Source: Flexithrix dorotheae DSM 6795 (GTDB lineage Bacteria; Bacteroidota; Bacteroidia; Cytophagales; Flammeovirgaceae). From it: a stretch of 64,000 bases of DNA. The translations under genes were made by a program, and so were the position numbers. Of this stretch, positions 51,977-61,240 are shown piece after piece. The stretch lies in NCBI RefSeq assembly GCF_000379765.1, contig NZ_KB903440.1, positions 1 to 64,000 on the forward strand, in the 5' to 3' direction. How positions within the stretch are numbered: the stretch's first letter is position 1; each line of letters opens with the position of its first letter. The notes under the pieces were generated by a model. That model saw only the letters and a list, made by a program, of their open reading frames with translations. It had not been told where the DNA came from and made no database searches.

Positions 51977-54382
51977 TCACCTGAAATTAACGATAGTGAC
52001 TCCATGCCCTCCACGGTCCGCATGTTCATCCTCCATCCTTTTCACTTCTTTTACATTCCTCAAGTGATCCCTTATAACCTGGCGTAAAATTCCATCTCCT
52101 TTCCCATGAACAATGTTAATGGAAGATTGCCCAAGCATGATAGCTTCATCCACAAACTCATCCAGAATGGTAAGTGCTTCTTCAGCTCTTTTCCCTCTTA
52201 AGTCGATATTTGGCTTAAATTCAGCCATTTTTTTATTAATATTAATAGAGGCGGTGTATCCTGCAGCTTTTTTCTGTTGTTTTTTGAAAACCTTTCTTGA
52301 AACCTTTACCAGACGCTTGAGTTTAATTTTGGTTTTTAACTCTCCGATACCCACCGTGGCATCCTTATTATTAATATCCAACACTTCCCCAATAGCTTCC
52401 TGGCCTTCAATTTTCACCATATCACCAATAGAGATATCTCCACCAATTATCTGGATTTCCTCCGTTGGTTCCTCAGGCTTTTTCTCTTCCGTTTTCACAG
52501 GCTTAATAGTCTTTTTAAAGGATTCCAAATCCTTCCTTACAGCCTTTGTAAGATTCTTTTCAGCCTTATTTTCTTTTATTGCACGGATGGTATTCTCAAT
52601 TTTCTGATTAGCGGATTTCAGTAGGCGATCAGCCTCAAGTTTCGCTTCATTGAGTAACTTCTTCTTATTTTGTTCCTGAAAATCCTTAAGCGATTCATAT
52701 TTGTCTTTAGCTACTTTTAGCTGGGATTCCAGCCTTTCCAGGTCTCTGGTTTTATCCTGTAATTCTTTTTTCTCCTGTTCCAGCTGGCTAAGTAGTTTCT
52801 CAATATTGATGTATTTGGATCCCACCTTTTTTCGGGCATTGCTCACAATTCTTTTGGGTAAACCGATATTTTCGGCAATTTCCAAAGCGAATGAACTACC
52901 CGGCTTACCAATTTCCAATTGATAAAGGGGTTTCAAATGTTCTACATCATATCGCATAGCACCATTTATCAGGCCTTCAGTTCGGTCTGCATAAAATTTC
53001 AGGTTGGCATAGTGGGTGGTGATTACCCCTTGTGCTTTTTTGTAATTCAAACTTTCCAGAATAGACTCGGCAATGGCTGCTCCCAGTTGTGGCTCTGTAC
53101 CTGAACCGAATTCATCAATTAAGCAAAGTGTTCGGTGGTTGGAATGAAGCACAAAATGTTTCATATTGGTCAGGTGAGAAGAGTAGGTACTCAGGTCATC
53201 TTCCAGAGATTGTTCATCACCAATATCCATGAAAATATTTTTGTAAAATCCCATTTTTGAGGTTTCCAGAATTGGCACCAGCAAACCACACTGAAACATA
53301 TACTGAATTAATCCGATTGTTTTCAGGGTTACCGATTTACCTCCGGCATTCGGACCGGAAATCAGCAAAATTCTGTTTTCTTCTGAAAGCCTGATATTCT
53401 GGGGAATAACCTTTTTATCCAGTCTTTTATAGGAAAGGTAAAGCAATGGATGAAAAGCATTGTACCATTCTATGCCAGGCTCATTGTTGGCATCTGGTCG
53501 GATTGCTTCCAGCTCAATGCCTAATTCAGCTTTTGCTCTGATAAAATCCAGAATTCCCAAAAACTGATTGGCTTTTCGCAAACTTTCTACCGATGGCCTT
53601 ACCTTGTCTGTAAGTTTAGTCAGGATTTTAATAATTTCCTGACGTTCTCTCATTTCCAGCTCCCTGATTTCATTATTGATATTCAGAACTTCTTCCGGTT
53701 CAATATAAACCGTCTGGCCGGTTGCGGATGAATCATGGATAAAGCCTTTTACTTTTCTTTTGTATTCTGCTCCAATGGGAATTACCATTCTTCCTTCTCT
53801 GATGGTAGCCGAAACTCCATCTTTGGCAATACCCAGACTTTTGAAGTTTCTTAAGATCTGGTCCAGCTTTTTCCTAAGACTATTTTGTTCACTATTTATT
53901 CGCTGTCTTATTCTTGCCAGTTCGGGAGAAGCATTGTCTCGCATTACCCCTTTTTCATCAATTACGGCTTCAATATCGGTTAAAATCTGACGGTCAAATT
54001 CTACCTGTTGGCTGATATTTTTGAGTTCGGGGTATTCATCTTCTTCATCTGCTTCAAAAAAGGCCAGACATCTTGATAATGTGGTGAGTGCCTTTTTCAA
54101 ATCGTAAAATTCCTCTTCATATAAAAAAGTCCCCCCAATGGAAGCTTTTTTCAGGCTTTCTCCAATATCCAGATAATTGTTTTTGGGAAATTCAGTACCA
54201 CTCGACAATATCTTTACAAATTCTTCAGCCTGCAATCCTAATTTTCGAACCAGGTCAAAATTGTCCGAAAATCTCATCTTATCTACAAAAGTTTCTCCTA
54301 CAGCCCCTTCACATTTTTCCTTTAAAAGCGCTCTAATGCGGTCGAAACCAATTTTTTCTTCAAAATTTTTTGGGTATAACAT
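51977..54382 (-). CDS. mutS2: MutS2 family ATPase/endonuclease
   Basis: The start at 54382 (MLYPKNFEEKIGFDRIR, 801 residues) matches relatives; the frame stays open to 54439. MutS2 suppresses recombination or acts on collided ribosomes. It has the MutS core and lever region, Walker A SGPNAGGKSVTLK near residue 335, CLIDEFGSGTEPQLGAAIAE (Walker B), and a long coiled coil (about 500-600). A KOW-like region (GDMVKIEGQEAIGEVLDI) precedes the C-terminal Smr domain (IDLRGKRAEEALTILDEF, INIVHGKGDGILRQ). All parts are present. Confidence 0.96.
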   Translation of the reverse strand: MLYPKNFEEKIGFDRIRALLKEKCEGAVGETFVDKMRFSDNFDLVRKLGLQAEEFVKILSSGTEFPKNNYLDIGESLKKASIGGTFLYEEEFYDLKKALTTLSRCLAFFEADEEDEYPELKNISQQVEFDRQILTDIEAVIDEKGVMRDNASPELARIRQRINSEQNSLRKKLDQILRNFKSLGIAKDGVSATIREGRMVIPIGAEYKRKVKGFIHDSSATGQTVYIEPEEVLNINNEIRELEMRERQEIIKILTKLTDKVRPSVESLRKANQFLGILDFIRAKAELGIELEAIRPDANNEPGIEWYNAFHPLLYLSYKRLDKKVIPQNIRLSEENRILLISGPNAGGKSVTLKTIGLIQYMFQCGLLVPILETSKMGFYKNIFMDIGDEQSLEDDLSTYSSHLTNMKHFVLHSNHRTLCLIDEFGSGTEPQLGAAIAESILESLNYKKAQGVITTHYANLKFYADRTEGLINGAMRYDVEHLKPLYQLEIGKPGSSFALEIAENIGLPKRIVSNARKKVGSKYINIEKLLSQLEQEKKELQDKTRDLERLESQLKVAKDKYESLKDFQEQNKKKLLNEAKLEADRLLKSANQKIENTIRAIKENKAEKNLTKAVRKDLESFKKTIKPVKTEEKKPEEPTEEIQIIGGDISIGDMVKIEGQEAIGEVLDINNKDATVGIGELKTKIKLKRLVKVSRKVFKKQQKKAAGYTASININKKMAEFKPNIDLRGKRAEEALTILDEFVDEAIMLGQSSINIVHGKGDGILRQVIRDHLRNVKEVKRMEDEHADRGGHGVTIVNFR

Positions 54383-54536
54383 TTTCTTAATTTCAATATT
54401 TTTTACTAGGCGTTTTAAGTGTTTGGATGGACGTAACAAGTATTTAAATTACCATAACTGATTGATATTGAGTAGTTTTTGCTCAATATTTAAGAGGTTC
54501 TGGTGCGAAATGGTTTTGCCGACACACTAAAATTAC

Positions 54537-55049
54537 CTATTGTTGATTCAATTTGCTGATTACAAATTCATGGGAAATTTCCTTACCTGAAAGCTTGAGA
54601 TTGGCTTTTTCATAGAAAGGCAATCTTAACTTTAGCTTCTTTTCAAGTTCTTCTTCCAGTGCTTTTTCCTTAAAATCATTGAGCAAGGGTCTGGAGCCAT
54701 GTTGTTGCATACTTCTTCTGGCCAGTTCTTTTACAGGCACATACAGAAAAATGGAAAATCCGTTTTTTAAGATAAAATCCATGTTTTCAAAAAAACAGGG
54801 AGCTCCTCCACCAGTGGCAATTACAGTCCTGGCTGGGATGGTATTCTCCAATATTTCCTTTTCCAAATCCCTGAAATAAGCCTCTCCTTTTTCCCTAAAT
54901 AAATTACTTATTGAAGTACCAGCTTTCTCTACCAGAACTTCATCCAAATCAATAAATTCGAAGTTCAGGGCCTTAGCCAAAGCTTTTCCAAAAGTTGTTT
55001 TTCCGGACGCAGGCATCCCCACAAGATAGATTCTCTCTGGTTTTTCCAT
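54537..55049 (-). CDS. aroK: Shikimate kinase
   Basis: AroK phosphorylates shikimate at the 3-hydroxyl in aromatic amino-acid synthesis. Starting at ATG 55049 the protein has 170 residues, the normal length; the frame is open up to 55085. Motifs are Walker A VGMPASGKTTFGKALA, the shikimate-binding FIDLDEVLVEKAG, FRDLEKEIL and the GGGAPCF loop (ATGGGAPCF), with the lid Arg in SRPLL. No other aro gene is nearby. MutS2 follows on the same strand after about 155 bp. Confidence 0.94.
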   Translation of the reverse strand: MEKPERIYLVGMPASGKTTFGKALAKALNFEFIDLDEVLVEKAGTSISNLFREKGEAYFRDLEKEILENTIPARTVIATGGGAPCFFENMDFILKNGFSIFLYVPVKELARRSMQQHGSRPLLNDFKEKALEEELEKKLKLRLPFYEKANLKLSGKEISHEFVISKLNQQ

Positions 55050-55229
55050 AAGTAGTATTTTCGCAATCAGATTTTTGGACTGCAAATTTAGGAAAAAGGG
55101 GACGCAGGAGAATCATTCTGCTGAAAAAAGATAAGATATGAGTAGGTAATCTAATTTTATAATCTGGCTCAAGTAGAAACAAAGCAGCACTTAAGCCAGG
55201 TGGTGTATAATTAAGGGTGAATAAAAAAT

Positions 55230-56102
55230 CTAATTTTCTTTTTTAAGATCTGAATATTTCACCAGTTTTATTCCCTTTTCCTTTATCGCCTTTTTCACTC
55301 TTTCATCGGTAAGGGCAAGGGTTACACCGTTTCTGTCTGCAGCTACATCCATATAACCCACATGTCCTATCGCTTGCATTTCAGATGTATCCAATCCGGG
55401 ATGGTCTACAAAAAGCCAAAGACCAGGTGTGAGCGAATCCAGGCTTTTAATGAAATTTTCAACTTTCTCCTCAGGAGTCGTGTGAGAACCTCCAAATCCA
55501 GGCATTCTTTGAACATCAAAATCTTCCGGGTAAATATCAATTTGATATTCCTCCCCTAACTTTTTAGCTAATTCCTTTACTTTCGGATCCATGTGAGTAA
55601 AACCCATGTGATCGGTGAAATGGGAAAGATGGGGCAAATATTTTTTAGCCAATTCTATTTGAGCACGCAATTCAGCTTCTATTTCTTCAAGTTTCCATTC
55701 ACTTTCCAGAAGAAATGTTGCATCTTCTTTGCGTTTCTCATTTGGCCAAATTACTGGATGAAAGTAACCATCCTGATCTACCAGACTTGGGGCATGAGTT
55801 AGTGGACGCCATTTTAAATTCTGCCATTCGCTGGTCAATACTAAGTGAATGCCAACATCAAGATCTGGTCGTTCTGCCAGCATTTTTGCGGCTTCAGGAA
55901 ACCAGGGACCAGGAACCATAATTTCCACAGAAGTTGCAACTCCCTTTTCAAGGGTCTCCATACAGGCCAGATTTACAGCATGGGAAAACCCAATATCATC
56001 CACTCGAATGATGAGCTTGATTTCTTCAGAATTTTGTTGGATTTGAGCGCAACCGGTTATGACCAGGCAAAAAAGAATAATAAGGGTAAAAAACTTTTTC
56101 AT
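55230..56102 (-). CDS. ChbG/HpnK (YdjC) family deacetylase lipoprotein
   Basis: This 290-residue protein has a lipoprotein signal MKKFFTLIILFCLVITGCAQ (lipobox VITGC). The YdjC-type carbohydrate deacetylase domain shows LIIRVDDIGFSHAVNLAC (catalytic/metal Asp-Asp), DVGIHLVLTSEWQNLKWRPL (metal His), HFTDHMGFTHMDP (His) and LWLFVDHPGLD. Family enzymes remove N-acetyl groups from chitobiose, diacetylhopanoid sugars or similar saccharides. Envelope anchoring suggests use on imported or surface sugars. Confidence 0.9.
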   Translation of the reverse strand: MKKFFTLIILFCLVITGCAQIQQNSEEIKLIIRVDDIGFSHAVNLACMETLEKGVATSVEIMVPGPWFPEAAKMLAERPDLDVGIHLVLTSEWQNLKWRPLTHAPSLVDQDGYFHPVIWPNEKRKEDATFLLESEWKLEEIEAELRAQIELAKKYLPHLSHFTDHMGFTHMDPKVKELAKKLGEEYQIDIYPEDFDVQRMPGFGGSHTTPEEKVENFIKSLDSLTPGLWLFVDHPGLDTSEMQAIGHVGYMDVAADRNGVTLALTDERVKKAIKEKGIKLVKYSDLKKEN

Positions 56103-56205
56103 TTTCGAAGTAAATTTATCGCACTATTTATAAAGTCTTTAAATATACTTCAAATTGGGGAAACTATCCTAAAAATTGAAAGGACTTGTTTTTGAGCAAG
56201 TAATC

Positions 56206-56946
56206 TTAATTTAATTGTTCCAATAATTCTCCAGCGCGTTTTTTATAGCTGTTGTCTGATTTGGCAATAGACTCGAAAATATTTTCCGCTTTTTTTAGGT
56301 CATTTTGTTTCAGATAAATTAAGCCCAGGTACCATTGGGCAGGATCTTTAAATTTTGCATCCCCGCTTTCGGCAACCTGATTTAAAACCACAATTGCCTG
56401 ATCCGTTTTTCCAATTTCCATCAGGCTTAAGCCATAATAAAAGCGATAGGCCAGAGGCGCATCATTTTTTTCCAATTCTTTTTCCAGTAAAATAATGGCT
56501 GTATTGTAGTCGGCAATTTCGTAGTACTGCAGTATATCCGTTTGAATATTTTCTACACCCCTCACCTGAGGACTGACAATATTGGGGTAGGGCTTATAAA
56601 ATTCTGTATAAATGGCGGTATTGTCAATGGATTGAAACAGGAAAAAGTAACCGAAAAAAAGAAATAAAATGACTGAGGCTGCAAATCCAAACTTAATATA
56701 GTTAGGGATTAACTTTTTATTAATAGCCTTTGCTCCTGATTTATCCGATTGAATAAGTTTTTGTTTGAGTTCTTTGTTAAAATGTGCATTAAGGCTGATA
56801 AGCAAATCTTTTTGTAGCTCTACCTCCTTACTAAAGGCTTCTTCAATTTGCATATAAGCTTTAAATGCATTCAATTCTTCACCCTGCATTTTTCCCTTCA
56901 AAAAGGCATCAATCTGATCAATATCGTATTTAAATTCAGCCATCAA
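56206..56946 (-). CDS. TPR membrane protein, probable anti-sigma partner
   Basis: This 246-residue protein has a cytosolic N-terminus (IDQIDAFLKGKMQGEELNAF, then FSKEVELQKDLLISL) like the ASD-type region of Bacteroidota anti-sigma factors. One membrane helix follows (about 85-105, FGFAASVILFLFFGYFFLF). The outer part contains tetratricopeptide-like repeats (AYRFYYGLSLMEIGKTDQAI, PAQWYLGLIYLKQNDLKKAE). It lies 45 bp after the ECF sigma gene on the same strand. Control of that sigma factor is inferred from this position and the N-terminus; a pure TPR scaffold is the alternative. Confidence 0.72.
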   Translation of the reverse strand: MMAEFKYDIDQIDAFLKGKMQGEELNAFKAYMQIEEAFSKEVELQKDLLISLNAHFNKELKQKLIQSDKSGAKAINKKLIPNYIKFGFAASVILFLFFGYFFLFQSIDNTAIYTEFYKPYPNIVSPQVRGVENIQTDILQYYEIADYNTAIILLEKELEKNDAPLAYRFYYGLSLMEIGKTDQAIVVLNQVAESGDAKFKDPAQWYLGLIYLKQNDLKKAENIFESIAKSDNSYKKRAGELLEQLN

Positions 56947-56991
56947 TTGTACATATCTTGTTAATATAAGTTAATGATATATTCGGTTTTT

Positions 56992-57573
56992 TTACCCTAA
57001 ATCTCCCTTGGAAAATCTGGCTTTCACCAACTTTTTTAATTCATTCATACACCTTACTTTCTGGGATTTCACCACTTTCTCATTTTTATAATTTAATTCT
57101 CTGGCAATGATTTCCATAGAATAAGATTTGTAGTAATAAAGTTTCAAAATAGAATAGCATGGTTCTTTTAAAAACTTCAGAAGCGATACTATTTTTTCCT
57201 GTTTTTCAGAAAGAATAATCATTTGATCCACTATTTCTCTTGGCTCGATAGGAGCATCAAAATGCTCATCCTTCAGTTCCTCCCTGTTATTTTTATTTAT
57301 TATCTTGATTGTCAGGTTTTTAGCAATGGCAAAAATGTAAGTTTTTAATGAACAATTCAGTTCGGTGATTTTCTTTTTCCGAATGTTATCATTGAATGCA
57401 ATGATAGCATCCTGGAATATATCTTCACATTCTTCAGCTGATAATAAAAAGTTTTTTTGCCCCCAACTGATGTAATTTCCTTTGTAAAGCTGGTAAACCT
57501 TTACCAGAGAATTTTCGTCTCCTTTCCTTAGACGCTCAAATAAATCTTTATCTCCCGAAATGGATACTGTCAT
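56992..57573 (-). CDS. ECF RNA polymerase sigma factor
   Basis: This 193-residue sigma-70 family protein has region 2 (AEECEDIFQDAIIAFNDNIR, TYIFAIAKNLTIKIIN) and region 4 with the helix-turn-helix (ILKLYYYKSYSMEIIARELN, YKNEKVVKSQKVRCMNELKK). The short linker and missing region 3 mark it as ECF type. It is cotranscribed with the TPR membrane protein and diverges from the repeat lipoprotein, a plausible target. The promoter sequence it reads is unknown. Confidence 0.9.
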   Translation of the reverse strand: MTVSISGDKDLFERLRKGDENSLVKVYQLYKGNYISWGQKNFLLSAEECEDIFQDAIIAFNDNIRKKKITELNCSLKTYIFAIAKNLTIKIINKNNREELKDEHFDAPIEPREIVDQMIILSEKQEKIVSLLKFLKEPCYSILKLYYYKSYSMEIIARELNYKNEKVVKSQKVRCMNELKKLVKARFSKGDLG

Positions 57574-57667
57574 TTTATTATCTTCAAAATGGATTTGTAA
57601 ACAAAAATCTAAAATTTTTTCAATTCCTGTTTACCTCTTCAATTCTTAATGAATTAAAACGCAAAAC

Positions 57668-57697
57668 CGGGAAGACATCCTTAGCAGAGGATTCCCG
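57668..57697 (+). other. Hairpin in the sigma/lipoprotein intergenic region
   Basis: CGGGA (57668-57672) with TCCCG (57693-57697) and ATCCT (57677-57681) with AGGAT (57688-57692) stack into a 10-bp stem with a 4-nt bulge. No T run follows, so it is not a terminator. It could be in the leader of the lipoprotein mRNA. Confidence 0.3.
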
Positions 57698-57747
57698 TAA
57701 GAACCAAAACTGCAAATTATTTTTTTGAATAAGAAAACTTATAACCG

Positions 57748-59766
57748 ATGAAGTTAAAAAACTTTTATTTTGCAACATTACTTTTATCATTTTTCATTTT
57801 TAGTTGTTCTGAAGATGAAGAACCAACTCCCGATACGCTGGTGGTAAATGCCGGCCCTGATCAGACGGTTGATGTTGGTGAACTAGTAAATCTAATTGGT
57901 ACAGCTACTGATGCATCAGGAAATGCCCTTACATACTCCTGGACTATCACCTCCAAACCAAGTGGAAGTACAGCTGCTCTTTCGGGAGCAAATGGAGAAA
58001 CCCCGACCTTTACCCCCGATGTAGAAGGGGAGTATATTATCTCTCTTAGTGTAAATAACACCATAAGTACAAAGACAGATGATGTAAAAATTACAGCAGA
58101 AGGAGTGCCTTTAAAAACCATTGAGCTTTCCGGAACCATATCGGAGGATTCAATTCTGGTGGATATTTTCTCAGATGATACACCTGATTACCTGGTTACC
58201 GGAAATTTAACCATCAACGGAACAGCAAAACTTACCATTAAGCCCGGTGTAATTATAGCTGTAGAGGCTGATGAAAGAATTTGGGTGGATGGAGATGCTA
58301 CCATAGAGGCAATTGGTACTGCTGATAATAAGATCATTTTTACCGGAAAACAAGAATCACCAGGTTACTGGAAAGGTTTAGTAGTTTGGACTAAATCCAA
58401 TGAAAATGTTCTGGATTATGTAGAAGTAAAATATGGTGGAAGTGGTGACCATGGATTTGGAGTTGGAAAAACGACCCTGGGAATAGGAGATGATGGAAAA
58501 CTTTCCATTAAAAATTCAATCATTTCAAATAGTGGTGACTATGGCCTGTTTGTGGAAACAGCAGCATCGTTCAATGAATTTATGAACAATGAAATAAAAA
58601 ATAATACTGGTATAGCTGCGGCCATGAATATCAGCCAAACGGAAAAACTTGACAACATATCCAAGTTTAGTGAAGGAAATGGCGATAATAGTATAGAATT
58701 ATTCGGATCAACACTTGATCAATCAGTGGCTATCACAGTGCCTGCTTTTAATGACAATACACCATATTATGTCACAGGTAACCTTGATATCAATTCTGGG
58801 CTTATCGTTTCTCCTGGAGTTACTTTTGCCTTTGCCAGCGATAAGAGAATCTGGGTGGAAGGTGAAGGTTACATGACTGCCATTGGTACTGAAGTATCAC
58901 CAATTGTGTTTACAGGTAAGGACGAAACCGTTGGCTATTGGAAAGGTTTAGTGATATGGACCAATAACCTTGATAATAAATTGGATTATGTGGAAGTATC
59001 CTACGGAGGAAGTAGTAGCCATGGTTTTGGCGTAGGAAAAACTTCTTTGGGAATTGGAGATGATGGAAAATGTAGCATTACAAATTCTACCATTTCATAT
59101 AGTGATGACTATGGTTTATATGTTGAAAGAGATGCTTCTATTATTGATTTTTCCAAAAATAAGCTCATGAATAATAAAAATATTGCCATGACAATTGGAA
59201 TCATTAATATTGCTCAACTAGATTCTGAAACTACATTTACCGACAATGGAGATAATAGTGTAGAGGTAATTGCTTCTACCTTAAATAATGCAACAGAGGT
59301 AACTTGGCCAGCACTTTCAACAGGCGCATCTTATTTTGTAAGTGGGAATTTGGAAATCGAAAGTGGGGTGGTAGTAAATCCCGGGGCCATTTTCAAAGTA
59401 GGAAGTGATAAAAGAATTTGGGTTGATGGCGAAGGGTATATGACTGCCAAAGGAGATGCTTCCAACAAAATAATATTTACAGGAAAATCTGAAACAGCCG
59501 GTTATTGGAAAGGTTTAGTATACTGGACCAATAATACAAAAAATGAAATCGAATTTGCGGAAGTTTCCTACGGAGGTAGCTCAGGTCATGGATTTGGTGT
59601 GGATGCCACAAACCTTGGCCTTGGAGATGGAGGAAAACTTAGTGTTAAAAATTCAACGTTTACTAATAGTGCAGGGTACGGAATTTTTTCAGAATCAGGA
59701 ACTACCCTCACACAAGAATCAAATACTTTTAGTAATAATGCATCAGGTGATTTGGAAATCAATTAA
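57748..59766 (+). CDS. Lipoprotein with PKD-like domain and three beta-helix-type repeats
   Basis: The 672-residue protein starts with a lipoprotein signal (FYFATLLLSFFIFSCSEDEE, lipobox FIFSC). A PKD/Ig-like domain follows (VVNAGPDQTVDVGELVNLIG, about 32-118). The rest is three copies of a unit of about 190 residues, beginning near 146, 339 and 528. Each contains VTGNL, IIFTGK or IVFTGK, GYWKGLV (at 206, 396 and 585) and GHGFGV/HGFGVGKT followed by LGIGDDGK. The third unit lacks the last 40 residues. The pattern suggests a parallel beta-helix like adhesins or polysaccharide-binding surface proteins. No catalytic motif is recognised. It diverges from an ECF sigma operon. Confidence 0.82.
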   Translation: MKLKNFYFATLLLSFFIFSCSEDEEPTPDTLVVNAGPDQTVDVGELVNLIGTATDASGNALTYSWTITSKPSGSTAALSGANGETPTFTPDVEGEYIISLSVNNTISTKTDDVKITAEGVPLKTIELSGTISEDSILVDIFSDDTPDYLVTGNLTINGTAKLTIKPGVIIAVEADERIWVDGDATIEAIGTADNKIIFTGKQESPGYWKGLVVWTKSNENVLDYVEVKYGGSGDHGFGVGKTTLGIGDDGKLSIKNSIISNSGDYGLFVETAASFNEFMNNEIKNNTGIAAAMNISQTEKLDNISKFSEGNGDNSIELFGSTLDQSVAITVPAFNDNTPYYVTGNLDINSGLIVSPGVTFAFASDKRIWVEGEGYMTAIGTEVSPIVFTGKDETVGYWKGLVIWTNNLDNKLDYVEVSYGGSSSHGFGVGKTSLGIGDDGKCSITNSTISYSDDYGLYVERDASIIDFSKNKLMNNKNIAMTIGIINIAQLDSETTFTDNGDNSVEVIASTLNNATEVTWPALSTGASYFVSGNLEIESGVVVNPGAIFKVGSDKRIWVDGEGYMTAKGDASNKIIFTGKSETAGYWKGLVYWTNNTKNEIEFAEVSYGGSSGHGFGVDATNLGLGDGGKLSVKNSTFTNSAGYGIFSESGTTLTQESNTFSNNASGDLEIN

Positions 59767-59787
59767 GCATTAATTCTTATTTTGAAT

Positions 59788-59821
59788 AAAAAAGCCTCTC
59801 CAATTACGGAGAGGCTTTTTT
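59788..59821. terminator. Bidirectional terminator, lipoprotein / oxidoreductase
   Basis: AAAAAAGCCTCTCC (59788-59801) and GGAGAGGCTTTTTT (59808-59821) form a perfect 14-bp stem with loop AATTAC. It serves both convergent genes. Confidence 0.88.
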
Positions 59822-59838
59822 GTGTATTATAATATGAA

Positions 59839-61185
59839 TTAAATTACTTTGGTTACTCCAGGAACCGGCACTGGATAGAATCCGTTGGAATCCGGCATTA
59901 CCGGAGGCTCAGCATCAAAGGCATATTTTGTAGGCATGATGGTGATTTCCGAGTTTAAGGCTTCATCCCAGGTTAATTGCTGGCCTGAATAAGTTGCCAT
60001 TCTACCAAAAATAGCAGTCATGGTACTCTTTGCGCCATTCTCGGCATCGGCAAATTTATATTCGCCATTGGCTACAGCAGCAAACAGTTCATCGTGTTCC
60101 TGCTGATAAGGATTTGGATCATCCTTATCCCTGTGGGCCCAAACTTTATTTCCCTTCAGGTCGGTTATCATCGTTTTACCCTGAGTAGTTGCTCTTCCTT
60201 TCGTACCAATTAAAAACTCAGAAACTCTGTTCATACAGCCTTTAATGTGTCTGCACTGACTGGAAAGCACGGTTCCATCTTCGTACTCAAATTCTACAAA
60301 ATGGTGATCGAAAATCTGACCATGATCTTTTCCTTTTCTTACTTCTCTACCTCCCATTCCCTGAGCTTTTACAGGATAAGCATTTTTTGCCCAATTCACT
60401 ACGTCTATGTTGTGAATATGCTGCTCTACGATATGGTCACCGCACAACCAGTTGAAATAATACCAGTTTCTCATTTGGTATTCCATTTCAGTTTGCCCAT
60501 CTTGTCTTTCCCTCACCCAAACTCCACCACCATCCCAGTAAGCCTGGGCTGCTACTACTTCTCCAATTTCACCACCATGTACTCGCTTCATTAATTCTTT
60601 GTAGCTATTCTGATAATGTCTTTGAAGACCAACAACTACATTTAATTTTTTCTCTTTTGCTTTTTCAGCTGAAGCCAAAACCTGTCTCACACCAGCAGCA
60701 TCAGTTGCTACAGGTTTTTCCATGAATACATGTTTGTTATTTTCAACAGCATAATCGAAATGAATTGGTCTGAAACCAGGAGGTGTAGCCAGTAGGACTA
60801 CATCTGCCATATCAATAGCCTGCTTATAACCATCAAACCCAACAAATTTATGCTCTTCCTTTACATCTATTTTTGATTTATCAACACTTTCATGATTGAT
60901 AATTTTATCAAAACTAAAATCAAGTCTGTCACGGAAGGCATCAGCCATGGCAACCAGTTTTAAATTTTGCTTGGTACTAAGTGCCTGTACAGCTGCTCCG
61001 GTACCCCTTCCTCCACAACCAATCAATGCTATTTTAATGGTATCATCCACTGAAGTGTGATAACCTGCAGCCTGAACGGCAAAAGGAGTAAGAATCATTC
61101 CTCCTGCAGCAGCAGCAGAGCTTTTCACAAAATTTCTTCTGTTCAACCCAAATGAAGGGTTTGTTTCATTCTTTTTCATTGACAT
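59839..61185 (-). CDS. Gfo/Idh/MocA oxidoreductase with Tat signal
   Basis: This 448-residue protein starts with a twin-arginine leader (LNRRNFVKSSAAAAGGMILT), so it is exported folded with its cofactor. The Rossmann domain shows IKIALIGCGGRGTGAAVQAL and the EKP motif (HVFMEKPVATD); DHIVEQHIHNIDVVNWA and GGREVRKGKDHGQIFDHHFV belong to the C-terminal domain. Such Tat-exported NAD(P)-dependent enzymes are numerous in Bacteroidota and Planctomycetes and probably act on sugars or glycosides. The upstream sulfatase-modifying-factor-fold gene lies 55 bp away on the same strand. Confidence 0.92.
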   Translation of the reverse strand: MSMKKNETNPSFGLNRRNFVKSSAAAAGGMILTPFAVQAAGYHTSVDDTIKIALIGCGGRGTGAAVQALSTKQNLKLVAMADAFRDRLDFSFDKIINHESVDKSKIDVKEEHKFVGFDGYKQAIDMADVVLLATPPGFRPIHFDYAVENNKHVFMEKPVATDAAGVRQVLASAEKAKEKKLNVVVGLQRHYQNSYKELMKRVHGGEIGEVVAAQAYWDGGGVWVRERQDGQTEMEYQMRNWYYFNWLCGDHIVEQHIHNIDVVNWAKNAYPVKAQGMGGREVRKGKDHGQIFDHHFVEFEYEDGTVLSSQCRHIKGCMNRVSEFLIGTKGRATTQGKTMITDLKGNKVWAHRDKDDPNPYQQEHDELFAAVANGEYKFADAENGAKSTMTAIFGRMATYSGQQLTWDEALNSEITIMPTKYAFDAEPPVMPDSNGFYPVPVPGVTKVI

Positions 61186-61240
61186 ATTAGTTTTTATTAT
61201 TGGAAAAATTTCTTTTCAATTTAGATTTTCACCCGATCAT

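Noticed and set aside
52113-52607. Plus-strand open frame of 164 codons opposite mutS2
   Set aside because: It lies wholly antisense to the MutS2 Smr and KOW-like regions. No independent signal.
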